From contig NZ_LRRB01000042.1 in the NCBI RefSeq assembly GCF_001646865.1, positions 1 through 64,000 on the forward strand: DNA of 64,000 bases, given 5' to 3'. Position numbers and translations under genes: made by a program. This stretch comes from Aldersonia kunmingensis. GTDB taxonomy: Bacteria; Actinomycetota; Actinomycetes; Mycobacteriales; Mycobacteriaceae. Below are positions 8,633 to 16,442 of this stretch, in pieces. How positions within the stretch are numbered: the first letter of the stretch is position 1; every line of letters begins with the position of its first letter. The notes below the pieces were generated by a model, which was not told the origin of the DNA, did not search any database, and was given only the letters and a program-made list of their open reading frames with translations.

Positions 8633-9832
8633 TCAGCGCTTGGCCGGGGGCTGGGCGAGCGCGGTCATCGCGATGATGTCGCGCTGCACCTCGTTGGTGC
8701 CGCCGCCGAAGGTCAGAATCAGCGCCGAGCGGTGCATGCGCTCGAGCCGGCCGCGCAGCGCGACGCCACGCGAACCCTGCCGCAGTGTCGAGATCGGGCC
8801 GAGCACCTCCATGAGCAGGCGGTAGGCCTCGGTGGCCAGTTCGGTGCCGTAGACCTTGCAGGCCGAGGCATCCCATTTCGCAGGAGCGTGCGCACTCTCG
8901 CCGCCCTGCGAGGCGCCCCAGGCGATCTCCCAGTTCATCAGCTTCAGGTACTCGACCTTGGCGTGTACGCGGGCGATGTTGATCTGCACCCATTCCTGGT
9001 CGATGACACGAGTGCCGTTCGCGGTCTTCGTGTTCTGCGCCCAGTCGAGCACCTCGCTCACGGCGAGCTGTAGCGCGCCCGCGGAAGTCAGTGCGACGCG
9101 CTCGTGGTTGAGCTGGTTGGTCATCAGCCCCCAGCCACCGTTCTCGGCGCCGACGATCGAGGTCGCCGGGACGCGAACGTCCTGGTAGTAGGTCGCGCTG
9201 GTATCCGGGCCGGCCATCGTGTGCACCGGCGTGTAGGAGAAGCCCTCGGCGGTGGTCGGCACGATGAACATCGTGATGCCCTTGTGCTTCTTGGCCGTCG
9301 GATCGGTCCGGCACGCCAGCCACACGTAGTCGGCGTAGGGGATCAGGCTGGTCCACATCTTCTGGCCGTTGATGATGAAGTCGTCGCCGTCGCGCACCGC
9401 GGTGGTGCGCAGGCTGGCCAGGTCGGTGCCGGCGCCGGGCTCGGAGTAACCGATCGAGAAGTGCAGTTCACCGGCCGAGATCTTTGGCAGGAAGAACTTC
9501 TTCTGCTCCTCGCTGCCGTAATGCATGATCGTCGGGGCGACCGAGTTGATCGTCAGGAACGGCACCGGGGCGCCCGCGATGGCAGCCTCGTCGGTGAAGA
9601 TCAGCTGGTCGAGCATCGAGCGGTCCTGGCCGCCGTACTCCTTCGGCCAGCCGAGGGTGAGCCAACCGTCGTGGCCCATTTCGCGCACGACGTCGCGGTA
9701 CACGTTGCCCGTGCCGTATTCGCCGGTCTGGGCGCTGAGGGCCTCGCGACGCTCCGGAGTGATCAGCTTCGCGAAGTACTCGCGCAGCTCTTCCCGGAGG
9801 CGCTGCTGCTCCTCGGTATAGGTGATTCGCAT
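8633..9832 (-). CDS. fadE26: Acyl-CoA dehydrogenase FadE26 (ChsE4-type subunit)
   Basis: An acyl-CoA dehydrogenase of 399 residues beginning MRITYTEEQQRLREELREYF. It contains the FAD-contacting GYSEPGAGTDLASLRTTA stretch near residues 133-150 and the C-terminal FGGGTNEVQRDIIA motif. In the family it forms the heterotetramer with FadE27 that carries out the first dehydrogenation of the cholesterol side chain. It is the first gene of the leftward fadE26-fadE27-fadD17 operon and diverges from fdxD across a region holding two KstR boxes. Confidence 0.92.
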   Translation of the reverse strand: MRITYTEEQQRLREELREYFAKLITPERREALSAQTGEYGTGNVYRDVVREMGHDGWLTLGWPKEYGGQDRSMLDQLIFTDEAAIAGAPVPFLTINSVAPTIMHYGSEEQKKFFLPKISAGELHFSIGYSEPGAGTDLASLRTTAVRDGDDFIINGQKMWTSLIPYADYVWLACRTDPTAKKHKGITMFIVPTTAEGFSYTPVHTMAGPDTSATYYQDVRVPATSIVGAENGGWGLMTNQLNHERVALTSAGALQLAVSEVLDWAQNTKTANGTRVIDQEWVQINIARVHAKVEYLKLMNWEIAWGASQGGESAHAPAKWDASACKVYGTELATEAYRLLMEVLGPISTLRQGSRGVALRGRLERMHRSALILTFGGGTNEVQRDIIAMTALAQPPAKR

Positions 9833-10038
9833 TCGTTCCTCTTCCGCTGTGCTCTCCCCGGGCGTCTACACCGGTTTTAGTGCCCCGTCAAGGAAGGTCC
9901 GACGGGTTCTCCGCGGCCCAGGCCGACGCTGGCCGCGTTGTCGTCGTCGCCGATACAAACCCGGTATCGGCTCCTCCTCCGCCTTGCCGGCGACCCCCTG
10001 CATCCACGGATAACCGCGCCTACCTCCTGACGCGGCAC

Positions 10039-10052
10039 TAGAACAGGTTCTC
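10039..10052. promoter_or_regulatory. KstR operator, fadE26 side
   Basis: TAGAACAGGTTCTC matches TnnAACnnGTTnnA at every fixed base but the last. It is a near-perfect palindrome placed upstream of the leftward fadE26 operon. Confidence 0.8.
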
Positions 10053-10080
10053 GCAAGCGACCCAATCATTGCATAGGCGG

Positions 10081-10094
10081 TGAAACAGGTTCTA
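10081..10094. promoter_or_regulatory. KstR operator, fdxD side
   Basis: TGAAACAGGTTCTA is a full match to TnnAACnnGTTnnA. It overlaps a likely -10 for the rightward fdxD transcript, a placement suited to repression. Confidence 0.85.
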
Positions 10095-10177
10095 GTCTGA
10101 ATTGCATCGGCGACCGGACGGCCCTAGTGAGGCGCGTGCCGGCGCTACGGAACAGCGTGAAGGTATGGAGGCAGACG

Positions 10178-10369
10178 GTGAAGATCGGTGTTGACTGGGA
10201 TCAGTGCGAGGCCAACGGCGTGTGTGTCGGGGTGGCCCCTGACTTGTTCGATCTCGACGACAACGATGAACTGCACGTCCTCGAGGGCGACGTGCCGGCG
10301 GATCGCGTTGAGGATGCGCGCGCCGCGATCGCGCAGTGCCCGAAGGCCGCGCTGAACGAGCAGGCCTGA
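10178..10369 (+). CDS. fdxD: Ferredoxin FdxD, 3Fe-4S type
   Basis: A 63-residue ferredoxin starting at GTG 10178 (VKIGVDWDQCEANGVC). Three cysteines in the pattern C-X5-C ... CP (QCPKAAL) point to a 3Fe-4S cluster. It is homologous to the small ferredoxin next to the mce4 locus of M. tuberculosis (fdxD). It should pass electrons to a P450 or another oxygenase; the partner is not in this locus. A GGAGG-like ribosome site precedes the GTG. The frame is open to 10127, but the shorter form fits family length. Confidence 0.88.
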   Translation: MKIGVDWDQCEANGVCVGVAPDLFDLDDNDELHVLEGDVPADRVEDARAAIAQCPKAALNEQA

Positions 10370-10402
10370 CCGCCTCGGGCAATTTCCGCTCTTGCCCGAA
10401 AC

Positions 10403-10416
10403 TGAAACAGGTTCTA
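10403..10416. promoter_or_regulatory. KstR operator upstream of chsB1
   Basis: TGAAACAGGTTCTA is identical to the box at 10081 and fully matches the KstR consensus. It ends 11 bp before the chsB1 GTG. A TAGAGT -10 overlaps its end (10414-10419), so the transcript is probably leaderless and has its own promoter separate from fdxD. Confidence 0.85.
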
Positions 10417-10427
10417 GAGTCGGCGCG

Positions 10428-11333
10428 GTGAGCGAGCCTGTAACGAATCTGGACGGCAAAGTAGCAATCGTCACCGGCGCGGGCGCCGGGCTGGGACGCG
10501 CGGAAGCAATCGCGCTCGGCAAGGCGGGCGCTTCGGTGATCGTCAACGACCTCGCCCTCAACGACACGGTGGCGGACACGATCGCCGAGATCCGTGCCGC
10601 GGGTGCGAAGGCGGAGTTCGTCGCGGGCAATATCGCCGAGCGGGCAACCGCGGATGCGCTGATGGCGACTGCGGACGAGCAGTTCGGCGGTGTGGACATC
10701 GTCGTGAACAACGCCGGCGTTGTCCGCGACCGGATGCTCTTCAACATGTCCGACGAGGAGTGGGATCTCGTCATCGCCGTCCACCTGCGCGGTCATTTCC
10801 TGATGACCCGCAATGCGGGTGCGTACTGGCGCGCGAAGTCGAAGGAAACCGGTGCGCCGGTCTACGGACGCCTGATCAACACCTCTTCGGAAGCCGGGCT
10901 TCTCGGTCCCGAGGGTCAGCCCAACTACGGTGCGGCCAAGGCCGGCATCACCGCCCTGACGCTGTCGGCAGCGCGTGGCATGTCGCGTTTCGGCGTGCGT
11001 GCGAACGCGATCGCGCCGCGTGCACGGACCGCGATGACCGAGGGTGTCTTCGGTGGTGCGCCCGAGGGCGAGGTCGATCCGCTTTCGCCGGATCACGTCG
11101 CCACGCTGGTCACCTACCTGGCCTCCCCGGCCGCCGAGGGCGTGAACGGACAGCTCTTCGTCGTTTACGGCGGCATGGTCGCGCTGATGGCGGCACCCAC
11201 CGTCGAGACGCGATTCGACGCGGCCGGCGGAGAGTGGTCGCCCGAGGCTCTTGCGGGGGAGATGGGTCGGTACTTCGCCGATCGCGATCCTGCACAGACC
11301 TTTTCGGCCAGTCAGGCACTCAAGCTCGACTAG
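10428..11333 (+). CDS. chsB1: Short-chain dehydrogenase, steroid side-chain hydroxyacyl-CoA oxidation (ChsB1/Rv3502c-like)
   Basis: An SDR protein of 301 residues from GTG 10428. The NAD-binding TGAGAGLGRAEA lies near residues 18-29, NNAGVVRDRMLFNMS near 97-111, and the active-site YGAAKAGITALTL near 166-178. It matches the 17beta-HSD type 4-like dehydrogenase encoded at the head of the mce4 locus in M. tuberculosis (Rv3502c), which is known to oxidise the 22-hydroxy steroid acyl-CoA. Upstream extension to 10392 would run through the KstR box and is rejected. The gene is in line with the mce4 genes but separated from them by 228 bp containing a further KstR site. Confidence 0.88.
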   Translation: MSEPVTNLDGKVAIVTGAGAGLGRAEAIALGKAGASVIVNDLALNDTVADTIAEIRAAGAKAEFVAGNIAERATADALMATADEQFGGVDIVVNNAGVVRDRMLFNMSDEEWDLVIAVHLRGHFLMTRNAGAYWRAKSKETGAPVYGRLINTSSEAGLLGPEGQPNYGAAKAGITALTLSAARGMSRFGVRANAIAPRARTAMTEGVFGGAPEGEVDPLSPDHVATLVTYLASPAAEGVNGQLFVVYGGMVALMAAPTVETRFDAAGGEWSPEALAGEMGRYFADRDPAQTFSASQALKLD

Positions 11334-11346
11334 TCGATGCTCGCCC

Positions 11347-11416
11347 GTTGCGCCCCAATTTGCTGCGCTTTTGCTGGCCGGCGAGATCGGCGCGACGGGA
11401 CGCCAAAATGGGGCGT
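11347..11416 (+). terminator. Possible stem-loop between chsB1 and yrbE4A
   Basis: An imperfect inverted repeat, CGCCCCAATTT against AAAATGGGGCG, flanks a GC-rich inner segment starting 14 bp after the chsB1 stop. It could separate chsB1 transcription from the mce4 promoter that follows. There is no clear T tract. Confidence 0.4.
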
Positions 11417-11492
11417 TGTATCTGTTCTAAAAGACGCGGTGCCTGATCTGCATAAGGGCAGATCAGAGCGCTGCGCACGCACTAATTGACAG

Positions 11493-11506
11493 CCGAACGT
11501 GTTCCA
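11493..11506. promoter_or_regulatory. KstR operator of the mce4 operon
   Basis: CCGAACGTGTTCCA carries the AACnnGTTnnA core with C in place of the first T. A TAATAT -10 (11508-11513) starts two bases after the box. A ribosome site (GGAGGGAGG) and a TTG start follow at 11562. KstR control of mce4 is known in M. tuberculosis and Rhodococcus. Confidence 0.8.
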
Positions 11507-11561
11507 GTAATATGACCTGGACCACAATCGGATACCGTGATCGCCGGAGGGAGGGACAGGG

Positions 11562-12326
11562 TTGAACGACCTCCTGGCGGTTCCGTTGCGCGCGGTGGGT
11601 GGATTCTTCGACATCACAGCGGATACCGCAAGAGCGTCGCTTCGCCGTCCGTTTCAGGGACGTGAGTTCATCGATCAGTCGTGGTTCGTAGCGCGGGTAT
11701 CGATTATCCCGACGCTGCTTGTCGCGATCCCGTTTACGGTGCTGGTGAGCTTCACGATCAATATCCTGCTGCGGGAAATCGGTGCGGCGGATTTGTCCGG
11801 TGCGGGTGCGGCCCTCGGGTCGGTGACCCAGGTCGGACCGATCGTCACCGTGCTGATCGTCGCGGGGGCAGGTGCTACCGCAATCTGCGCGGATCTTGCC
11901 GCGCGAACAATTCGCGAAGAGATCGACGCGATGCGAGTCCTCGGCATCGACCCGATCCAGCGACTGGTTGTGCCGCGTGTGCTGGCCTCGATGGTCGTGG
12001 CACTGCTGCTCAACGGCCTGGTCTGCACTATCGGCATCCTGGGCGGTTTTCTCTTCTCGGTGTTTCTGCAGGGCGTCAATCCCGGTGCGTTCGTCAACGG
12101 GATCACGCTGCTGACCGGGCTGGGCGAGCTGATCATCTCCGAGGTGAAGGCCGGCCTGTTCGGCCTGATCGCGGGCTTGATGGCCTGCTATCTGGGGCTG
12201 AACGTGCGCGGTGGCCCGAAGAGCGTGGGAGACGCAGTGAATCAGACCGTCGTATTCGCATTCATGGCGTTGTTCGTGGTGAACGTCGTCGTGACCGCGG
12301 TCGGTATCAAGCTGACGGCTGGGTGA
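11562..12326 (+). CDS. yrbE4A: MlaE-like permease YrbE4A of the Mce4 importer
   Basis: An ABC-type lipid permease of the MlaE/YrbE family, 254 residues with five or six membrane segments. It contains the family segment EEIDAMRVLGIDPIQRLVVP at about 126-145, which contacts the ATPase MceG (Mkl), encoded elsewhere. It starts with TTG 11562 behind a strong GGAGGGAGG site; an ATG start is not available in the right place. With YrbE4B it forms the membrane core of the sterol import complex. First gene of the mce4 operon. Confidence 0.92.
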   Translation: MNDLLAVPLRAVGGFFDITADTARASLRRPFQGREFIDQSWFVARVSIIPTLLVAIPFTVLVSFTINILLREIGAADLSGAGAALGSVTQVGPIVTVLIVAGAGATAICADLAARTIREEIDAMRVLGIDPIQRLVVPRVLASMVVALLLNGLVCTIGILGGFLFSVFLQGVNPGAFVNGITLLTGLGELIISEVKAGLFGLIAGLMACYLGLNVRGGPKSVGDAVNQTVVFAFMALFVVNVVVTAVGIKLTAG

Positions 12327-12330
12327 TCTG

Positions 12331-13185
12331 ATGGTTGCCGAATCCCTCAACTACCGGTTCCCGGCAGTGCGGCGGCAATACCGCCGCACGATGGGTGCTG
12401 TCGACAACCTGGGCGAGCACGCCGTCTTCTACGGCAAGTCGATCGGCTCCGCGCCAAGGGCGATCATGCATTACCCGCGCGAGACGATCCGGCTGATCGC
12501 CGAGATCTCGATGGGCACCGGTGCGCTTGCCGTGATCGGCGGCACCGTCGTGATCGTCGGCTTCCTGACGCTGTTCACCGGCGGCACGATCGCGGTGCAG
12601 GGCTACAGCTCGCTGGGCAACATCGGCGTCGAATCACTGACCGGCTTCTTCGCCGCGTTCATCAACGTGCGTATCGCAGCGCCGGTGATCGCGGGCATCG
12701 GTCTTGCCGCGACGATCGGCGCGGGATCCACCGCGCAGCTGGGCGCTATGCGGGTCTCGGAAGAGATCGACGCGCTGGAAACCATGGCGATCCCGTCGAT
12801 CCCGTATCTGGTTTCGACCCGCGTGGTGGCAGGCATGATCGCCATCGTTCCGCTATATGCGCTCGCGGTAATCGCGTCGTTCCTCGCGTCCCGGTTTGCG
12901 ACCGTCCTGCTGTACGGGCAGTCCGGGGGTCTGTACGACCACTACTTCTCGACGTTCCTGATACCGACGGACATCTTGTGGTCCTTCGTCCAGGCGATCG
13001 TGATGGCGTTGGCGGTCATGATGATTCACACCTACTACGGCTACAACGCGACCGGTGGACCGGTCGGCGTCGGCGTCGCCGTCGGTAACGCCGTCCGGGC
13101 CTCGCTGATCGCGGTGGTCACCGTGACCCTGCTGATCTCGCTGGCGATCTACGGCATGTCCGGCAACTTCAATCTTTCCGGCTAG
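12331..13185 (+). CDS. yrbE4B: MlaE-like permease YrbE4B of the Mce4 importer
   Basis: The second YrbE permease, 284 residues. The cytoplasmic N-terminal extension (about 60 residues) precedes the membrane domain, and the coupling segment SEEIDALETMAIPSIPYLVS lies at about 147-166. It has the YGYNATGGPVGVG C-terminal loop of the family. It starts four bases after yrbE4A ends, so the two are coupled and expected to form a heterodimer. Confidence 0.92.
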   Translation: MVAESLNYRFPAVRRQYRRTMGAVDNLGEHAVFYGKSIGSAPRAIMHYPRETIRLIAEISMGTGALAVIGGTVVIVGFLTLFTGGTIAVQGYSSLGNIGVESLTGFFAAFINVRIAAPVIAGIGLAATIGAGSTAQLGAMRVSEEIDALETMAIPSIPYLVSTRVVAGMIAIVPLYALAVIASFLASRFATVLLYGQSGGLYDHYFSTFLIPTDILWSFVQAIVMALAVMMIHTYYGYNATGGPVGVGVAVGNAVRASLIAVVTVTLLISLAIYGMSGNFNLSG

Positions 13186-13201
13186 AACACGAGGGGGTGA
13201 G

Positions 13202-14371
13202 ATGAGCGAGAAGTCCTGGTTCAAGCGGCTGGCCGCCCTCGGGCTGGTGGTCGCGCTGGCCGGTGTCGTGACGGTGTCGCTGACGATGTTCGTCGGCGGT
13301 TTCACCGAGACGGTTCCGGTGACGGTCGTTTCGCCGCGTGCGGGCCTGGTTATGGACCCGCAGGCGAAGGTGAAGATGCGCGGAGTCGAGGTCGGCCGCG
13401 TCGCATCGATCACCGAGAACGGCGAAGAGGCCGTGCTCCACCTCGATATGAACCCGGACAAGCTCGAGATGATCCCGGCCAATTCGACCGTGAACATCCG
13501 CTCCACCACCGTGTTCGGCGCCAAGTACATCAACTTCGTGCCGCCGGCCGAACCCGACTCGGAGGCACTGGAGGCGGGTGCGACTGTGCCGGCCGATAGC
13601 GTCACCGTCGAGTTCAACACGCTGTTCCAGCACCTGTCCGATGTGCTCGTCATGCTCGAGCCGGAGAAGCTGAATGCGACTCTCGGCGCGATCTCCGAGG
13701 CACTGCGTGGGCGCGGCGAGCAGATCGGCGAGCTGCTGTCGAACACAAACTCGTACCTGAAGGAAATCAACCCGAGTCTGCCTGCGCTGCAGGAGGATTT
13801 CTCCAAGGCCGCCGACGTCACCAACCTGTACGCCGACACGGCACCCGACCTGCTCCAGGTCGTCTCGAACGCGACCGGAATCGGCAACACGATCGTCGAC
13901 GAGCAGGACAACCTGGATGCGTTGCTGCTCAACGCGATCGGTCTCGCCGACACCGCGAACGTCGTGCTGAGCAACCCGGACCTGCCCACCGCGATCAACG
14001 TCCTGCGCCCGACGCTCGACCTGCTGAACCTGTACAGCCCTGCGCTGTATTGCACGATCGTCGGACTCGGTAATGCGGTGCCGAAGGCCAACCTGGTCAT
14101 GGGTACCTACCAACAGTCGATCCAGCTGAACACCGGCTTCACCTACGGCGTCGACCCGTACACGTATCCGGACAGCCTGCCGAAGGTCAACGCGACGGGT
14201 GGACCGAACTGTGCCGGCCTGCCCGAGCGGACGCCGGAGGATCCGAACGCGCCGTTCATCGTCACTGACAACGCGAATGTGCCGTACGTGCCGAACACCA
14301 AGTTCAAGGTGAACGGTCCGAAGATCTTCCAGATCCTCTTCGGCGAACTGGAACCGCAGGGGCACCGATGA
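13202..14371 (+). CDS. mce4A: Mce4A, MlaD-domain component of the sterol importer
   Basis: An Mce-family protein of 389 residues: a short cytoplasmic N-terminus, one membrane anchor (about 14-36), then the MlaD beta domain (FVGGFTETVPVTVVSPRAGL) and a long helical MCE region with SEALRGRGEQIGELLSNTNS. Six Mce subunits build the periplasmic tunnel that carries sterol from the mycomembrane to YrbE4AB. The ATG is preceded by GAGGGGGTGAG. Its stop overlaps the mce4B start by four bases. Confidence 0.93.
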   Translation: MSEKSWFKRLAALGLVVALAGVVTVSLTMFVGGFTETVPVTVVSPRAGLVMDPQAKVKMRGVEVGRVASITENGEEAVLHLDMNPDKLEMIPANSTVNIRSTTVFGAKYINFVPPAEPDSEALEAGATVPADSVTVEFNTLFQHLSDVLVMLEPEKLNATLGAISEALRGRGEQIGELLSNTNSYLKEINPSLPALQEDFSKAADVTNLYADTAPDLLQVVSNATGIGNTIVDEQDNLDALLLNAIGLADTANVVLSNPDLPTAINVLRPTLDLLNLYSPALYCTIVGLGNAVPKANLVMGTYQQSIQLNTGFTYGVDPYTYPDSLPKVNATGGPNCAGLPERTPEDPNAPFIVTDNANVPYVPNTKFKVNGPKIFQILFGELEPQGHR

Positions 14372-15393
14372 AAAACACCGCAACGACCGTCAAATTCGTC
14401 TCGTTCGCACTGGTGATGGTGCTGATTTTCGCCGCGCTCGCGATCGTGTTCAGCCAGGCCCGCTTCGCCGGTACGACGAACTACCATGCGGTTTTCACCA
14501 GCGCCTCGGGCATGAAATCCGGGTCGAAGGTCCGCATTGCGGGCGTTCCGGTCGGCACGGTGGGCTCAGTCGAGGTAGGTAGTGACAACCTCGCGCACGT
14601 CGAGTTCGACGTCGAGACGAAATACCCGGTGCTGCAGAGCACCAAGGCGACCATCCGCTACGAGAACCTCGTCGGTGACCGCTACCTCGAGCTCATGGAG
14701 GGACCCGGTTCCACAGAGAACCTCGGCTCCGACGGCACCATCCCGGTGGAGCAGACTGCGCCGGCGCTCGATCTGGACCTGCTGCTCGGCGGATTCAAGC
14801 CGCTGCTGCGCGGCCTCGATCCCGACCAGGTGAATTCACTGACCGCGGCGCTGATCGAGGTATTCCAGGGCCAGGGCGACACCCTCGTCTCGCTGCTCGG
14901 CAAGACCGGGTCGTTCACCAAGACGCTCGCCGATCGTGACGCCGTTATCGGCAGCGTGATCGACAACCTGAACATTGTCCTGAAGACGGTCGACGAGCGA
15001 GGCGACCAGTTCTCCACGACAGTCGATCAATTGCAGCGGCTGATCAGCGGCCTCGCCGCCGACAAGGATCCGATCGGCGCTGCGATTCCACAGCTCGCCA
15101 GTGCGACCGGTCGACTGGCAGATCTGCTGCAGGGCACCCGCCCGTCGCTGCACGAGACGCTGGTCCAAACCGAGGGCCTGGCAACGACTCTCGACGACAA
15201 CAGCGCAACGTTGGAGAACACCATCAACGCGCTGCCGGACGCGTTCAAGCGACTGGCTCGGGTCGGCGCCTACGGATCGTTCTTCCAGTTCTACGTGTGC
15301 GCGACGACCGCACGGTTCTCCGGCCCGGACGGCAAGATCATCAAGGTCAACTTGCCGGGTGCGGATACCAGCGCAGGAAGGTGTGCCGGCTGA
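14368..15393 (+). CDS. mce4B: Mce4B, MlaD-domain component
   Basis: An Mce-family protein of 341 residues. A single membrane anchor (about 6-29) is followed by the MlaD domain (SASGMKSGSKVRIAGVPVGT) and a helical segment containing FQGQGDTLVSLLGKTGSFT. It ends with a Cys-containing tail near the C-terminus (FYVCATTARFSGPDG), a shared feature of MceB-type subunits. ATGA overlap with mce4A and TGATG overlap with mce4C mark one transcription unit. Confidence 0.93.
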   Translation: MKNTATTVKFVSFALVMVLIFAALAIVFSQARFAGTTNYHAVFTSASGMKSGSKVRIAGVPVGTVGSVEVGSDNLAHVEFDVETKYPVLQSTKATIRYENLVGDRYLELMEGPGSTENLGSDGTIPVEQTAPALDLDLLLGGFKPLLRGLDPDQVNSLTAALIEVFQGQGDTLVSLLGKTGSFTKTLADRDAVIGSVIDNLNIVLKTVDERGDQFSTTVDQLQRLISGLAADKDPIGAAIPQLASATGRLADLLQGTRPSLHETLVQTEGLATTLDDNSATLENTINALPDAFKRLARVGAYGSFFQFYVCATTARFSGPDGKIIKVNLPGADTSAGRCAG

Positions 15394-16442
15394 TGGACAA
15401 CCGAATTCGTATCGGTCTCGTCGGCATCGTCGTGGCCGTTTCGATTGTGCTCGCGACGCTGCAGTACGAGCGTTTGCCGTTCTTCCGTTCGGGTATCGAG
15501 TACACCGCCGAGTTCGCGGACGCGGGCGGCCTGCTCGCCGGTGATCAGGTCGACGTGGCCGGTGTCAAGGTGGGCACCGTGAACGGCGTGAAGCTGGAGG
15601 GCCAAAAAGTCGTCTTGCGATTCACCGTCAAGGAGAAGATCAAGCTCGGCGACCGGACCGCGGCCGCGATCAAGACCAATACGGTGCTTGGCCGCAAGTC
15701 GCTGGTGATCATCCCTGAGGGTGAAGGCCGGATGGAGCGGGACGACAACATTCCGATCGAGCGCACCAACGCGCCGTACTCGCTCAACGATGCGCTCGGC
15801 GATCTGTCGACCACGGTTCGTGATCTCGACACCGAGCAGCTCAATGAAGCACTGGACACGATGTCAGAGGCAATGGCGGATACGCCGGCGCCGCTGCACG
15901 AGGCGCTCGACGGCGTGAGCCGGTTGTCGCGCAGCCTCAACGCCCGGGATGAGCATCTGCGTGAATTGCTCACGCACGCACAGGGCGTTACCAAGGTGCT
16001 GGCGGACCGCAGCCAGCAGATCAACGCGCTGATCCTCGACGGCAACGAGCTCTTCGGCGAACTCACCCGCCGCCGTGACGCCATAGCGGAGCTGATTTCC
16101 AACATCTCCGCTGTCTCGCAGCAGCTCACCGGATTTGTGCAGGACAACGAACAGGTGATCGGCCCGGCGCTGGACAGGCTCAACAATGTGACCGCGCTGC
16201 TGCAGCGCAACGCCGACGCAATTGGCGAGGGGCTCGTGCGACTCGGGCCGTACGCCACATCGCTTGGTGAGGCGGTCGGCTCCGGTCCGTATTTCCAGGC
16301 GTTCGTGCAGAACTACGGTTCGGGCAAGATGTTCCAGGCGCTGATCGATGCCTTCGTCTGGCCGGAGCATCTGCCCGACGATCTGCGTAACTACCTCACG
16401 AACCCGCCCCCGTCCATCCAGCTGCAGGACCCGCCGCGATGA
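15393..16442 (+). CDS. mce4C: Mce4C, MlaD-domain component
   Basis: An Mce-family protein of 349 residues from the ATG overlapping the mce4B stop. N-terminal anchor about 6-23 (RIGLVGIVVAVSIVLATL), MlaD domain (FADAGGLLAGDQVDVAGVKV) and a long helical domain with repeated DRSQQINALI and RRRDAIAELI heptads. The C-terminus is rich in Pro (TNPPPSIQLQDPPR). The subunit is part of the six-protein periplasmic conduit. Confidence 0.93.
   Translation: MDNRIRIGLVGIVVAVSIVLATLQYERLPFFRSGIEYTAEFADAGGLLAGDQVDVAGVKVGTVNGVKLEGQKVVLRFTVKEKIKLGDRTAAAIKTNTVLGRKSLVIIPEGEGRMERDDNIPIERTNAPYSLNDALGDLSTTVRDLDTEQLNEALDTMSEAMADTPAPLHEALDGVSRLSRSLNARDEHLRELLTHAQGVTKVLADRSQQINALILDGNELFGELTRRRDAIAELISNISAVSQQLTGFVQDNEQVIGPALDRLNNVTALLQRNADAIGEGLVRLGPYATSLGEAVGSGPYFQAFVQNYGSGKMFQALIDAFVWPEHLPDDLRNYLTNPPPSIQLQDPPR

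Larger units (their letters stand above)
9833..10177. promoter_or_regulatory. Divergent promoter region, fadE26 operon versus fdxD/mce4 side
   Basis: This 345-bp stretch has no convincing gene. It carries two KstR boxes whose centres are 42 bp apart (about four helical turns), one placed for each direction. A candidate fdxD -10 (TAGTCT, 10093-10098) overlaps the right-hand box. The part nearer fadE26 (9850-10030) shows nothing else recognisable. Confidence 0.7.

Noticed and set aside
11401-11440. A sixth KstR-like site near TGTTCTAAAAG upstream of the mce4 operon
   Set aside because: It has the right half (GTTCTA) but no AAC in the left half at the needed spacing. The box at 11493 is much better.
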